Source: Bradyrhizobium sp. CSA207 (GTDB taxonomy: Bacteria; Pseudomonadota; Alphaproteobacteria; Rhizobiales; Xanthobacteraceae). From it: 64,000 nucleotides of DNA. Below are positions 18,089-26,124 of the stretch, in pieces. The stretch's first letter is position 1. Each line of letters begins with the position of its first letter. The stretch is taken from the NCBI RefSeq assembly GCF_029051685.1, contig NZ_JAACFT010000017.1, forward strand, positions 1-64,000. The letters run 5' to 3'. The notes below the pieces were generated by a model. That model saw nothing but the letters and a program-made list of their open reading frames with translations. It was not told the origin of the DNA and did not search any database. The position numbers and the translations under genes are program-made.

Positions 18089-18796
18089 TTACTTCCTCGC
18101 CACAAGCAGGAACATAACGGCAAGTGGATTGAGCAATTCAATCGTTTCAAGCCTCTCGTGCGGCCACAGGACGTTCGCCATTCTGTTCGGACCGCGCCAA
18201 TGCAGGACCCGGCTTTCCCTGACGTTGAAGCCAGTCTCCTGGAGCAGTTTTCCGATATTATTTCGTGTTACCCGAAACTGCCCCCATTCGAGCCTGTCGA
18301 TGGCCGCTTTGACGAAGTTGACCGGATTCCAGACGATGGGCTCGCAAATGACGACGACACCATCCGGTCGAAGTCTCTCTCTCATGCTTTCGATGGATTT
18401 ACGCGGGTCGGAGAAATGATGCATCGCGCCGCTAACATAGATCGCATCGAACATTTCGCTCGTGCTGATGAATTCGGCGGGCGACACGAGATAGTTGACC
18501 GGATATTCGCCCAACTTCTTGCGGGCCTGTTCAAGCATCTCCGACGATAGGTCGGAGAGCGTAAAACTGCGGAGGCCTGGCAGACCGCGCTGCAGGAAAC
18601 GCTGCGCATGGATGCCGGTGCCGCCCCCCAGTTCCAGGACATCAAACCCGCCCGGCGATACCTTGAGATTTCGCGCAACCGCATCCGCGATCTGATCGAT
18701 CTTGTAAAAATGGTTGGAATTTTGGCGATTGTAGCGATCGTCATAGTCGCGAGCGATCTTCTGGTAGTGGTCACGCTGCGCCTGAATTACGTCCAT
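18089..18796 (-). CDS. Class I SAM-dependent methyltransferase
   Basis: A 235-residue methyltransferase starting at MDVIQAQRDHYQKIARDYDDRY, a family-typical opening. Motif I is VLELGGGTGIHAQRFLQRG; the acidic position is in TLSDLSSEML; FDAIYVSGAMHHFSDPRKS is motif II with the characteristic HH. The longer frame upstream of this ATG is proline/arginine-rich and not supported. Transcribed against the GT-C genes, with a short gap to the divergent GT2 at 19028. It probably modifies the sugar or lipid carrier of the glycan, but small-molecule methyltransferases share this architecture. Confidence 0.82.
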   Translation of the reverse strand: MDVIQAQRDHYQKIARDYDDRYNRQNSNHFYKIDQIADAVARNLKVSPGGFDVLELGGGTGIHAQRFLQRGLPGLRSFTLSDLSSEMLEQARKKLGEYPVNYLVSPAEFISTSEMFDAIYVSGAMHHFSDPRKSIESMRERLRPDGVVVICEPIVWNPVNFVKAAIDRLEWGQFRVTRNNIGKLLQETGFNVRESRVLHWRGPNRMANVLWPHERLETIELLNPLAVMFLLVARK

Positions 18797-19027
18797 GCCT
18801 ACGGTCCTCGATGATCTGTTCCTGCGCGGCGCCGCGCCCAGGCTCGCCCCGCTCGTTCGGTCTCGCCGCGTCCTCGGGATATCGCGAGCCCCCGGAGCCG
18901 TTGAAAAGCCCACCAGATCGGCTATAAAGCCGCCCAACAAGCGTCATTAAGCGTTGGGAACTGCCCCGAAAGCTCGGCGCTGACCGCCCTACTCTGTCGT
19001 CAAAAATACGATTTCAAAGGAGCCCTT

Positions 19028-20041
19028 TTGGAGCGCACCCAGATAAGTATCGTCGTCCCCGTATACAATGAAAGCGGGGCCCTGGCCAATCTAATTAGCG
19101 AGATCGGGGCGGTCTGTGATGCTCGCAACTACGAGTTCGAGATCATAGTTGTCGATGATGGTTCGACTGATGGTAGCGCTGAGGTCGCTGCTGGCTTGCC
19201 CGGGGTAACGGTGGTTTGTTTCCGCCGGAATTTTGGCCAGACCGCCGCCTTCGACAGCGGCTTTCACATGGCGAGATTCCCATATGTCGTTACCATGGAC
19301 GGCGATGGACAAAACGACCCGAACGACATTCCGCGGATGATTGCGTATCTGGAAGAGAACGATCTCGACGTAGTGGCCGGGTGGCGGCAATCGCGGAAGG
19401 ACACCTTCGGCAAGCGCATCATTTCGCGCGGCGCGAATTTGCTGCGTAAGTTGCTCCTGCGCGACAACATCCATGACAGCGGATGTTCGCTGAAGATCTT
19501 CCGTCGCGAGTGCTTCGAGAACCTCCGGCTCTACGGCGAGATGCACCGGTTCATTCCCGCCCTGCTGCAAATGCAGGGCTTTTCCGTCGGCGAGATTGCG
19601 GTCAATCATCGGCCGCGAACCAGCGGACGTTCGAAATACAACGTATTCCGAACGTTCAAGGGTCTTGCCGACATGATGCTGCTGTGGTTCTGGCGCAGCT
19701 ACTCAGTGCGGCCGATCCACCTCCTGGGCAGCGTCGGTGTCTTTCTGCTTGTGATATCGGGCCTATTCGGACTGCGGACCGTGTACCTGTTCCTCCACGA
19801 GCAGAAACTTTCGAGCACGCTCGAGCCGCTCTTGACCGTGTTCACCTTCATCGCCGGGCTGCTGTTCGTATCGCTCGGAATCCTGACGGACCTTCTCATC
19901 AAGATCTACTACGCCAGAGAGAACGTTCCGTATTACTCGATCCGCAAGGTCATCCGCCCCGACTCGGTCGGCGAGAAGCCGGTCCGGATCTCAACCAGCA
20001 ACGCCAGACAAGCCGACAGCGATCGTCCGCTGGTTTCCTGA
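19028..20041 (+). CDS. GT2 polyprenyl-phosphate glycosyltransferase (GtrB/ArnC/DPM1-like)
   Basis: A 337-residue GT2 enzyme that should transfer a sugar from a nucleotide donor to undecaprenyl phosphate at the inner leaflet. The catalytic domain has ISIVVPVYNESGALANLI, FEIIVVDDGSTDGS, RNFGQTAAFDSGF, the acidic donor motif TMDGDGQNDPNDIP and RSKYNVFRTFKGL, followed by two C-terminal helices (PIHLLGSVGVFLLVISGLFGLR and LLTVFTFIAGLLFVSLGIL), as in GtrB. The start is TTG, preceded by a strong AAAGGAG. The next gene starts inside its stop codon (TGATG). GT-C partners likely to use its product lie on both sides. Confidence 0.88.
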   Translation: MERTQISIVVPVYNESGALANLISEIGAVCDARNYEFEIIVVDDGSTDGSAEVAAGLPGVTVVCFRRNFGQTAAFDSGFHMARFPYVVTMDGDGQNDPNDIPRMIAYLEENDLDVVAGWRQSRKDTFGKRIISRGANLLRKLLLRDNIHDSGCSLKIFRRECFENLRLYGEMHRFIPALLQMQGFSVGEIAVNHRPRTSGRSKYNVFRTFKGLADMMLLWFWRSYSVRPIHLLGSVGVFLLVISGLFGLRTVYLFLHEQKLSSTLEPLLTVFTFIAGLLFVSLGILTDLLIKIYYARENVPYYSIRKVIRPDSVGEKPVRISTSNARQADSDRPLVS

Positions 20042-21180
20042 TGCCAAGCCGAGCAGCTTCAGAAGATCTCATGTCACCGACCAAGATCTCCGACCTGGCC
20101 GTCTCAGCCTTTCCACTCTCGAAGGGTCACAGCACCGGTCGGGGTCTCGAGCGTGTGATCGCCGAACTTGTCACCGGCCTGGAAGCCAAGGGGCAACCTT
20201 ACGCTTTCTACGATCGAGGTATCATTCGAAACGAACTGTTGGCCATGACGCAGGCCGCAAGCTTCACGTTCGAACTCCGCCGCAAGAGTCACGATCTCTG
20301 GTTCGCGGTCTATCCGGTCGCTGGTATCTTTCCCATCCTGGCCGGACGCCATCCGGTCGTCACGGGACTGTACGATCTCATCCCGTTCCTTGCGACGGGC
20401 TACGACAATGCTGCCAAGTACTTCATCAAACGCCGCTGCATCGAATTTTCATGTCGCCGCAGTGACGGCATCATCGTTCCTTTTCCGTCCACGGCCAAAC
20501 AGATCCGCGAGATGTTCGGGGTCCCCGCGGAGCGTATCGAAGTCATCCCGCTCGGCGTTGACCACAAAACCTTTTTCCCCGAACCTGAAGTGGAGCGACG
20601 TCCGTTCCACTTCGGCTTCCTCGGTGAGGCAAAACGCGCCAAGGGCCTGGACACGGCGATCATCGCCTTTTCGAAGATCTTGCCGCAGTTGCCCAGCGCT
20701 CATCTCTGGATCGCGAGCGACGGCAATGAGATCGAGGAGATGAAGGAACTGGCCCAACGCCTGATACCGGAATCAAACTACAAATTTCTGGGATTCATTC
20801 CCGAAGCCGAAATTCGTCGCTTCTATTGTGGCCTCGATCTCTTCCTATTCCCGTCCCGCTACGGCTTTGGAATGAGCCCTGTCGAGGCCATGGCGTGCGG
20901 AACGCCTGCGATCGCGGGACGGACTCTGGATTCGGAGGACTTCTTCACTCAGGAGCTTTCGCTGGCAGACCCGAACTCTCCCGACGAACTCGCCCAGCGT
21001 ATGCTCGCCCTGTGCACCGAGCGTGACCGCTACAACGAACTCCGCGATTGGGGACTTGCGCGCGTCCAGACGTTGTCCTGGGAAAGCATGGTGCGCCGCT
21101 ATCTGGCTTTCTTCGAGAGGGTCAAGGTGGACTATGCCGTTCGTCGGGGCCGAGTTGAAAGAGTTGCATCCCAGCCATGA
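20041..21180 (+). CDS. GT4-type glycosyltransferase
   Basis: A 379-residue GT-B transferase. VDHKTFFPEP marks the interdomain region, FHFGFLGEAKRAKGLDTAI the start of the donor domain, and FLFPSRYGFGMSPVEAMACGTPAIAGRTLDSEDF the E-x7-E donor site of family GT4. The N-terminal half contains KGHSTGRGLERVIAELVTGL, the usual glycine-rich acceptor loop. The ATG at the GT2 stop (TGATG) is preferred, with ATG 20071 as an alternative. The long in-frame extension upstream overlaps the GT2 gene and is not credible. It is co-transcribed with the GT2 and the following membrane protein, which overlaps it by four bases. Confidence 0.85.
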   Translation: MPSRAASEDLMSPTKISDLAVSAFPLSKGHSTGRGLERVIAELVTGLEAKGQPYAFYDRGIIRNELLAMTQAASFTFELRRKSHDLWFAVYPVAGIFPILAGRHPVVTGLYDLIPFLATGYDNAAKYFIKRRCIEFSCRRSDGIIVPFPSTAKQIREMFGVPAERIEVIPLGVDHKTFFPEPEVERRPFHFGFLGEAKRAKGLDTAIIAFSKILPQLPSAHLWIASDGNEIEEMKELAQRLIPESNYKFLGFIPEAEIRRFYCGLDLFLFPSRYGFGMSPVEAMACGTPAIAGRTLDSEDFFTQELSLADPNSPDELAQRMLALCTERDRYNELRDWGLARVQTLSWESMVRRYLAFFERVKVDYAVRRGRVERVASQP

Positions 21181-22139
21181 AACGCGCGCTCGAACTGACC
21201 AGAATTCTCGGAACGTTCGTTTTCGTCGGATTGACCATTTGGCTGCTTGATGCACGCGCGATGCTCGCCGTCCTGCAGAGGATCGAGATTGAACACTTCG
21301 CGGTGGCGTGCGTGATCTCCGGCATCGTGATGATCCTTACAGGAGTCAAGTGGCGGATCATGTTGCCGAATGTCGGGCTTGGCGACATTATTCGCCTTGT
21401 CTTTATCGGGCAATTCTACAGTTTCTTCTTCTTTGGTCAGGCCAGCGGGGAAGCCGCCAAGATCTATCTCCTCTCGAAAAATGTGGGAAGCGTGTCGGGT
21501 GCCGCCGCATCGAACGTGGCTGACCGGCTAACCTCGCTGGTGGCGTTGCTCACGGTTTCGCTTGTTGGGTTTGCCAGCTCTTCAACCGATTCTCCGCGCA
21601 GTCTTCAATGGACGGTGGTCGCGGTGCTGTCGGTTTGCGTCGTCCTGCTGTTGTCTCTTCGCCTCGAAGCAGCCGCCAAGATTGCGCTGTGGATCGCGAC
21701 CTGGATGGAAGGTTCGGGACGATCCCTACGATACGCAGCTCAGGCCTTGCGGAACGCGATCATGCAGTGGCATGCTTCAGTACACGACATCAGGCGCATC
21801 TCTGCCTCGCTCTTGCTTGGCGTTCTGATCCACCTTGGAAATGCCGCCGCGCTCACTATTCTCGCGGAGGGCGTACGTGTCAGTTTGTCCTTCGCCGATT
21901 GGTGCTGGATCGTCGGCATCATGAGCGTGGCCGGCTTGATCCCCCTGTCGATCGGCCAGGTCACCGCGAACGGAACGCTCGTTGGCTTGCTTCACATCGT
22001 CGGGACGCCTCTGAACGATGCGATGACCGTCTCGATCCTGAGCTTGTTCATTAACTTCCTGATTGCGGTCGCGGGCGCCTTGCTGGAATGGCTGAGAGCG
22101 AGAAAGCTCGAGGCGCTCAAGGCCGCTGCCAACGCCTGA
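21177..22139 (+). CDS. AglD/LPG-synthase-type membrane protein (flippase-like)
   Basis: A 320-residue polytopic protein with about eight helices and the signature of the lysylphosphatidylglycerol synthase TM-region family (AglD, UPF0104): FYSFFFFGQASGEAAKIYLLSKNVG, then ASNVADRLTSLVALL and, later, LSIGQVTANGTLVGLLH. In bacteria, members of this group accompany GT2 polyprenyl-phosphate transferases and are proposed lipid-linked sugar transporters or synthases. Its ATG overlaps the preceding glycosyltransferase stop by four bases, so it belongs to the GT2-GT4 unit. The exact role is not known for this subgroup. Confidence 0.82.
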   Translation: MKRALELTRILGTFVFVGLTIWLLDARAMLAVLQRIEIEHFAVACVISGIVMILTGVKWRIMLPNVGLGDIIRLVFIGQFYSFFFFGQASGEAAKIYLLSKNVGSVSGAAASNVADRLTSLVALLTVSLVGFASSSTDSPRSLQWTVVAVLSVCVVLLLSLRLEAAAKIALWIATWMEGSGRSLRYAAQALRNAIMQWHASVHDIRRISASLLLGVLIHLGNAAALTILAEGVRVSLSFADWCWIVGIMSVAGLIPLSIGQVTANGTLVGLLHIVGTPLNDAMTVSILSLFINFLIAVAGALLEWLRARKLEALKAAANA

Positions 22140-22250
22140 TGAATTGCGTTTGGCATTGGTAGATGCCCGGACAGACCTTCAACGCCTTCAGCATCCCAGG
22201 TACCCGAGCGTGGTCCGGAAAAATCTGCAGCGGTCTTGCGATATCACACT

Positions 22251-24707
22251 CTAGATAAGAAGATCGTGACCGATATGGAACAGCGCATCTGCCTGGGGCG
22301 ATGACGGTGCAACCACGGTGATCTGGGTGACGTTGTGGTTGTTGTTAGTCTCGTTGCTCTCGGCGATCGCGCTGGTGTAGTCCGCAATCCCACCGATGTA
22401 ATAGGTTCCTGGCGCCACGTTGGGCAGCGTCAGCGTGATCGCCTGGTGGTCGTAGTAGCCAGGCGTGCCGTTGGCCGTCAGGCCCGCAGAGGTGACGCTG
22501 GTCAGCAATGTGTCCCCTGTCGTGATCGTCGGGTCCGTGGAGAAATAGAAGCCTGAGGTCGATGGAGCAGCCGCGGCCTTGCCGAAATTCACCAACCAAA
22601 AATCGACGGTCGTGGTTCCACCCGCTGCGACGCTCGTGCGGCTGACGCTGTCGAAGGAAGCCGTCAGGTCGGGCTGCGCCGGTCCGGCCACCGTAATCTG
22701 CGTGACACTGTGATTGTTGTTGGTCTCGTTGCTCTCGGCGATCGCGTTGGTGTAGTCCGCGATCCCTCCGATGTAATAGGTTCCTGGAGCCAGATTGCCG
22801 GGCAATGCGAGCGAGATGGTCTGATGATCGAAATAGCCGGGCGCCCCATTAACCGTCAGGCCCGGTGAGGCCACGGTGGTCAGCAGGGTGTCACCGGTCG
22901 TAATCGTCGAATCCGTCGACAGGTAGAGCCCCGACGTCGATGCGGCGGCCACGGCTTTGCCGAAGTTCACCATCCAGAAATCGACGGTCGCGCTGCCCCC
23001 GGCGGCAATCGTTGTGCTGCTCACACTGTCGAAGGACGCCGTCAGGTCCGGCTTTGCCGGAGCTGTCACCGTGATCTGCGTGGCGTTGTGATTGTTATTC
23101 ACCTCGTTGCTCTCGGCGATCGAATTGGTGTAGTCCGCGATCCCACCGATGTAATAGGTTCCCGGAGCCAGATTGCCAGGCAGCGTGAGCGCGACGGTCT
23201 GATGATCGAAATAGCCGGACGTCCCATTGGCGGTCAGGCCCGGTGAGGTCACCGTTGTCAGCAGGGTGTCACCGGTCGTTATCGTCGAATCCGTCGACAG
23301 ATAGAACCCTGAGGTCGATGCGGCGGCCACGGCTTTGCCGAAGTTCACCATCCAGAAATCGACGGTCGCGCTGCCACCTGCCGCAATCGTCGTGCTGCTC
23401 ACACTGTCGAAGGATGCCGTCAGGTCGGGCAGCAAGGGCTGAACAGCAATTGCGCTGTCAACCGGCCCGTCGGCAAACCGGAAATACTCCACACCGGAAA
23501 CCGTATCGGTGCCATCCGGCGCCCCGGCGCGCTGGTCGGCCACGGTCCAGGTCAGCGAATACGCGCTGTAAGAGATGAGATAATTCGCCCTGTTGCCCGA
23601 ATACACCGCAGTATCGGTCCCGGCACCGCCGATGACGGTGTCGTTGCCGCCGCCGCCGGTGATGGTGTCGTTGCCGCCCGCGCCGTTCAGCGCGTTGGCG
23701 ATGGCATTGCCCAGGATCGTGTCGTTGCCGGAGCCGCCGGTCGCGTTGTCGATGTAGGAGCGCGCATCGTTGTTGTAGAGATAGGCGTTGTAGACGTTGC
23801 CGGATGCGTAATGGCCATCGCCGAGATAGGCCAGTTGCACCGAGGAGAACACCGACGACGCACCGGGCTTGAGGTTGATGCTCAGGTTCGTCGTGTAGTT
23901 CGACAGGTCGTAGGTGTCGACGCCGCCGCCGTCCCAGACTGTCTCGTAGATGCGGTTGGCCGAGCCGCCGACGCCGCCGCCCGGCGCGAGCTGCCCGACG
24001 CCGTTAATGAACTCCTGCCCCGTGATCGGATTCCAGGTGTAGACAGTGTTGCTGCTTTGGGTCGTGAAGTCCGCGCCGTACATCGTTTGGAGCGCGAGGA
24101 TATCGTTGGCCATATAGGTCTGCGGATAACCATAGGCCTCGTTGGTGTAGCCCGTCAGCGGCGCGCCGACATAGCTGCGATAGCTCATGACGGTGTATTC
24201 GCTGTCGTCATGCGCGCTCGGCACCGCGACGTTGGCGACACCGCCGGTTTCCTGGCTATGCTTGAGGCCAAAGGCGTGGCCGAGTTCGTGCAACGCAGTC
24301 GTGAAATAGTAATTGCCGAGCTTTGCCTGGGTGTAGTCGTACTCAGTCCCGAACCAGACATCGCCGCCGGGCGCGTAGTTGCCGGGGTAGTAGGCGTAGG
24401 AGGTCGGATTGGCCGCCGGCGACTGCGCGATCATGAGGTCGGCGCTGCCGGTCCCGTTGTACTGGATCGAGGCGTTGGTGTAGCCGAGAATCAGTCCGAT
24501 CGCGTAATTGATCGCTGCCTGCATCTGGGTCGGCGCCGAGGCAAAACCCGCTGTGGTCGGCTCGCTGTCGCCGCCGCTGTAGGGGCTGGCGTAGTCGCTC
24601 GGCGCGTCGGGAAAGCTGTAGCTGATCGTGCCGGACCATTTGTAGCCCGACAGCATGCCGTCGATGTCTGCGTTGTTGGTCTGACTGACAGTAACAGCGG
24701 TGGCCAA
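22251..24707 (-). CDS. Secreted serralysin-type metalloprotease with RTX and three CARDB domains
   Basis: An 818-residue zinc metalloprotease of the M10B (serralysin) type. The catalytic motif HELGHAFGLKH (H140, E141, H144, H150) and Met-turn TVMSYRSY (near 172-179) are complete. RTX calcium-binding nonapeptides (GGSGNDT, GAGGNDTITGGGGNDTVIGG) lie near 324-367, followed by three tandem CARDB-like repeats of about 126 residues each (427-552, 553-678, 679-803). The short C-terminal tail ends in hydrophobic residues (HIGHDLLI), fitting a type I secretion signal, and no Sec signal peptide is present. Start is TTG, with GGAG upstream. No type I exporter genes are nearby, so secretion must use another locus. 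Its place among glycan genes is unusual. Confidence 0.9.
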   Translation of the reverse strand: MATAVTVSQTNNADIDGMLSGYKWSGTISYSFPDAPSDYASPYSGGDSEPTTAGFASAPTQMQAAINYAIGLILGYTNASIQYNGTGSADLMIAQSPAANPTSYAYYPGNYAPGGDVWFGTEYDYTQAKLGNYYFTTALHELGHAFGLKHSQETGGVANVAVPSAHDDSEYTVMSYRSYVGAPLTGYTNEAYGYPQTYMANDILALQTMYGADFTTQSSNTVYTWNPITGQEFINGVGQLAPGGGVGGSANRIYETVWDGGGVDTYDLSNYTTNLSINLKPGASSVFSSVQLAYLGDGHYASGNVYNAYLYNNDARSYIDNATGGSGNDTILGNAIANALNGAGGNDTITGGGGNDTVIGGAGTDTAVYSGNRANYLISYSAYSLTWTVADQRAGAPDGTDTVSGVEYFRFADGPVDSAIAVQPLLPDLTASFDSVSSTTIAAGGSATVDFWMVNFGKAVAAASTSGFYLSTDSTITTGDTLLTTVTSPGLTANGTSGYFDHQTVALTLPGNLAPGTYYIGGIADYTNSIAESNEVNNNHNATQITVTAPAKPDLTASFDSVSSTTIAAGGSATVDFWMVNFGKAVAAASTSGLYLSTDSTITTGDTLLTTVASPGLTVNGAPGYFDHQTISLALPGNLAPGTYYIGGIADYTNAIAESNETNNNHSVTQITVAGPAQPDLTASFDSVSRTSVAAGGTTTVDFWLVNFGKAAAAPSTSGFYFSTDPTITTGDTLLTSVTSAGLTANGTPGYYDHQAITLTLPNVAPGTYYIGGIADYTSAIAESNETNNNHNVTQITVVAPSSPQADALFHIGHDLLI
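22299..23429 (-). repeat. Three tandem ~378-bp repeats encoding the CARDB domains
   Basis: Within the metalloprotease gene three head-to-tail units of about 126 codons occupy 23052-23429, 22674-23051 and 22299-22673 in reading order. All begin with PDLTASFDSVS. The first two are nearly identical over long stretches, at DNA level as well as protein; the third differs more (for example its FWLVNFGKAAAA) and is slightly shorter. Confidence 0.88.
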
Positions 24708-24909
24708 CGGAATCTCCGAAGTAGCAAGCCCCGTTCGATTCGGGGCGCTGACAGATGATTCTAGCTTGAGAGCTAAAGGTTTGGTTTAAATTTGGCGCCT
24801 TCGCCCGGACCTCTTCAATAATGTTGAGTTAGCTATCAAATCCCGTAATCATACGGACGAGAACAAGGGTTGCTGGCTCCGAATACCTGCGCGATTTGCT
24901 AAGGAAATC

Positions 24910-25212
24910 ATGAAGCTACGTCCACTCTCGGCCGGCCTGTTCGGCGCCCTGGTGGCGCTTTCCGGGCCGGGCCATCCACTCTCCAGAGGACTGCCTGTCA
25001 TGGTCGAGAAGGCCAATGCGGACCAAGGCGGCAAAGGGGCGCACACCCCCTCGGTTCCGCCCGCCCGCGACCCTTCGGCGGCGGTCGCCGAGGAATACGA
25101 ATTCGCCCGCCAAAAGGGCACGCGGGAGGCATTCGAGCTCTTCATCGCACGTCACGGCGATGATCCGCTGGCCGCCCAGGCGCGTGCCGAACTGAAGCGC
25201 CTGTCGCGCTGA
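24910..25212 (+). CDS. Small exported protein of unknown function
   Basis: A 100-residue protein with an N-terminal hydrophobic segment (LSAGLFGALVALSGPGHPLS) that fits a signal peptide or anchor, then a low-complexity proline/alanine linker and a short charged domain EYEFARQKGTREAFELFIARHGDDPLAAQARAELKRL. The repeat-like ending resembles SEL1/TPR half motifs. The ATG is preceded by AAGGA at correct spacing. It diverges from the metalloprotease (202 bases between starts). No function recognised; probably periplasmic. Confidence 0.6.
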   Translation: MKLRPLSAGLFGALVALSGPGHPLSRGLPVMVEKANADQGGKGAHTPSVPPARDPSAAVAEEYEFARQKGTREAFELFIARHGDDPLAAQARAELKRLSR

Positions 25213-25260
25213 GCCTTCGCGCATCGCAGCAAACGACCCAGGCAGACCCGTCAGGCGCTG

Positions 25261-25470
25261 CATTCGACAGGCGGACCTCTGCACCGGCACAGACTTGCCT
25301 TGCCGCATGATGTTTCAACTTCATAGCCCTCCCGCATCCGGCAGTTCGCCGAGTGGGGCGCCAGCGTGATCAAGATCGGTGCACCGGCCGAGGATGCCAG
25401 CGGCGAGCAGCCGGACGGACCGCGGGAGGGCGACTTTCAGAACTTGCACCGCGACAACTTGGGTCATGAC
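25261..25470 (+). repeat. Left copy of a degenerate direct repeat (partner near 35776-36085)
   Basis: The segment starting CATTCGACAGGCGG and running through a TTGCCGCATGATGTTTC motif into the CoA-transferase fragment parallels the leader and 5' end of the gene at 35870 (CATTTCGACAGGC, CTTGCCGCTTGATGTTTC). About 85 bases, from near the start codon to codon 29, are missing in this copy. Both copies are in the same orientation and bracket about 10 kb of glycan genes. Confidence 0.7.
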
Positions 25471-25485
25471 GCTGTATCCAGTTGA
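25339..25485 (+). pseudogene. Truncated CoA-transferase family III fragment
   Basis: Translated from CGG 25339 the sequence reads RQFAEWGASVIKIGAPAEDA, then continues SGEQPDGP, EGDFQNLHR, and stops at TGA 25483. It matches residues 29 to about 70 of the intact CoA-transferase gene at 35870 (VRQLADWGANVIKIDALTEDVGGEQPGGP, DFQNLHRNK). The initiator region and everything beyond about residue 70 are missing, so it cannot function. Bases upstream (25261-25326) also resemble the leader of the intact gene. It is a relic of a second copy. Confidence 0.8.
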
Positions 25486-25567
25486 TTCTCGCGAAGGAAA
25501 AAGTCAGTTTGGTAAAAATTGCATTTCTGCATCAGACGACCTTTTAGAGAGTTTCGAAAACTGGGCA

Positions 25568-26074
25568 ATGCTACAAAGTCAGGAGGATGTTGACGCTGGA
25601 ATTCCGACAGCGACCATGCGAACCACAGGTCGTCCCCGCAAACTGATCGCTGGCGCTCTGATGGTGGGCGTAAGTGCAGCGCTGCTCTTCGGGCCCTATC
25701 GGAAGTTCGTCGTCAACGAATGGCGGGAGCGCGCCTTGAGCGGCCAACCATTCCTGTTCATTCCGGACTGCCCAAACGTCTCTCCCGACTTCAAATGCGG
25801 CGACAGGTACACGATCGAATATCGAAGGGCCGACGACAAAGGCTGGTGCCTGCGGGTCCTGCGCAACGACGAACAAACTCCGAGCGAGACCTGCGGCGTC
25901 GATCCCGACGCCAGCGACTTCTCCAGGTCGTGGCGCCATTTCGCCATCGGCAAGGTCCAACTCGACTATTCCTGGAGAGGACGACCACTGCTCCGTGGCA
26001 CCGGATATGTTGGCTGGCTCACGACGCCCGAAGACTATGCGGATCGTCTATCCCGAAAACTATCGGTACGATGA
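25568..26074 (+). CDS. Hypothetical membrane-anchored protein
   Basis: About 168 residues with a predicted N-terminal anchor (RKLIAGALMVGVSAALLFGP, after a basic stretch) and a hydrophilic domain with four cysteines (PDCPNVSPDFKCGDRYTIEY, KGWCLRVL, SETCGVDPD), suggestive of a periplasmic domain with disulfides. I do not recognise a family. The start is uncertain: ATG 25568, ATG 25617 and ATG 25466 are in frame and none has a convincing ribosome-binding site. It lies 50 bases before the GT39-like gene and may be co-transcribed, so a link to that membrane enzyme is possible. Confidence 0.55.
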   Translation: MLQSQEDVDAGIPTATMRTTGRPRKLIAGALMVGVSAALLFGPYRKFVVNEWRERALSGQPFLFIPDCPNVSPDFKCGDRYTIEYRRADDKGWCLRVLRNDEQTPSETCGVDPDASDFSRSWRHFAIGKVQLDYSWRGRPLLRGTGYVGWLTTPEDYADRLSRKLSVR

Positions 26075-26124
26075 TCTGACAGCCCGTCTGGAAATCGCTT
26101 CTCCCAGCATCGAAAGTACTTCTC

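Noticed and set aside
19483..20040. In-frame extension of the GT4 gene that ends at 21180
   Set aside because: It overlaps the GT2 gene in another frame, and the ATG at the GT2 stop is better.
22299..23429. CRISPR-like repetitive DNA
   Set aside because: The units are 378 bp, contiguous, in frame and encode CARDB domains; no spacers.
25587..25646. 19-codon frame directly after AGGAGG in the gap near 25.6 kb
   Set aside because: AGGAGG touches the ATG, leaving no spacing for initiation, and the peptide has no feature of a leader.
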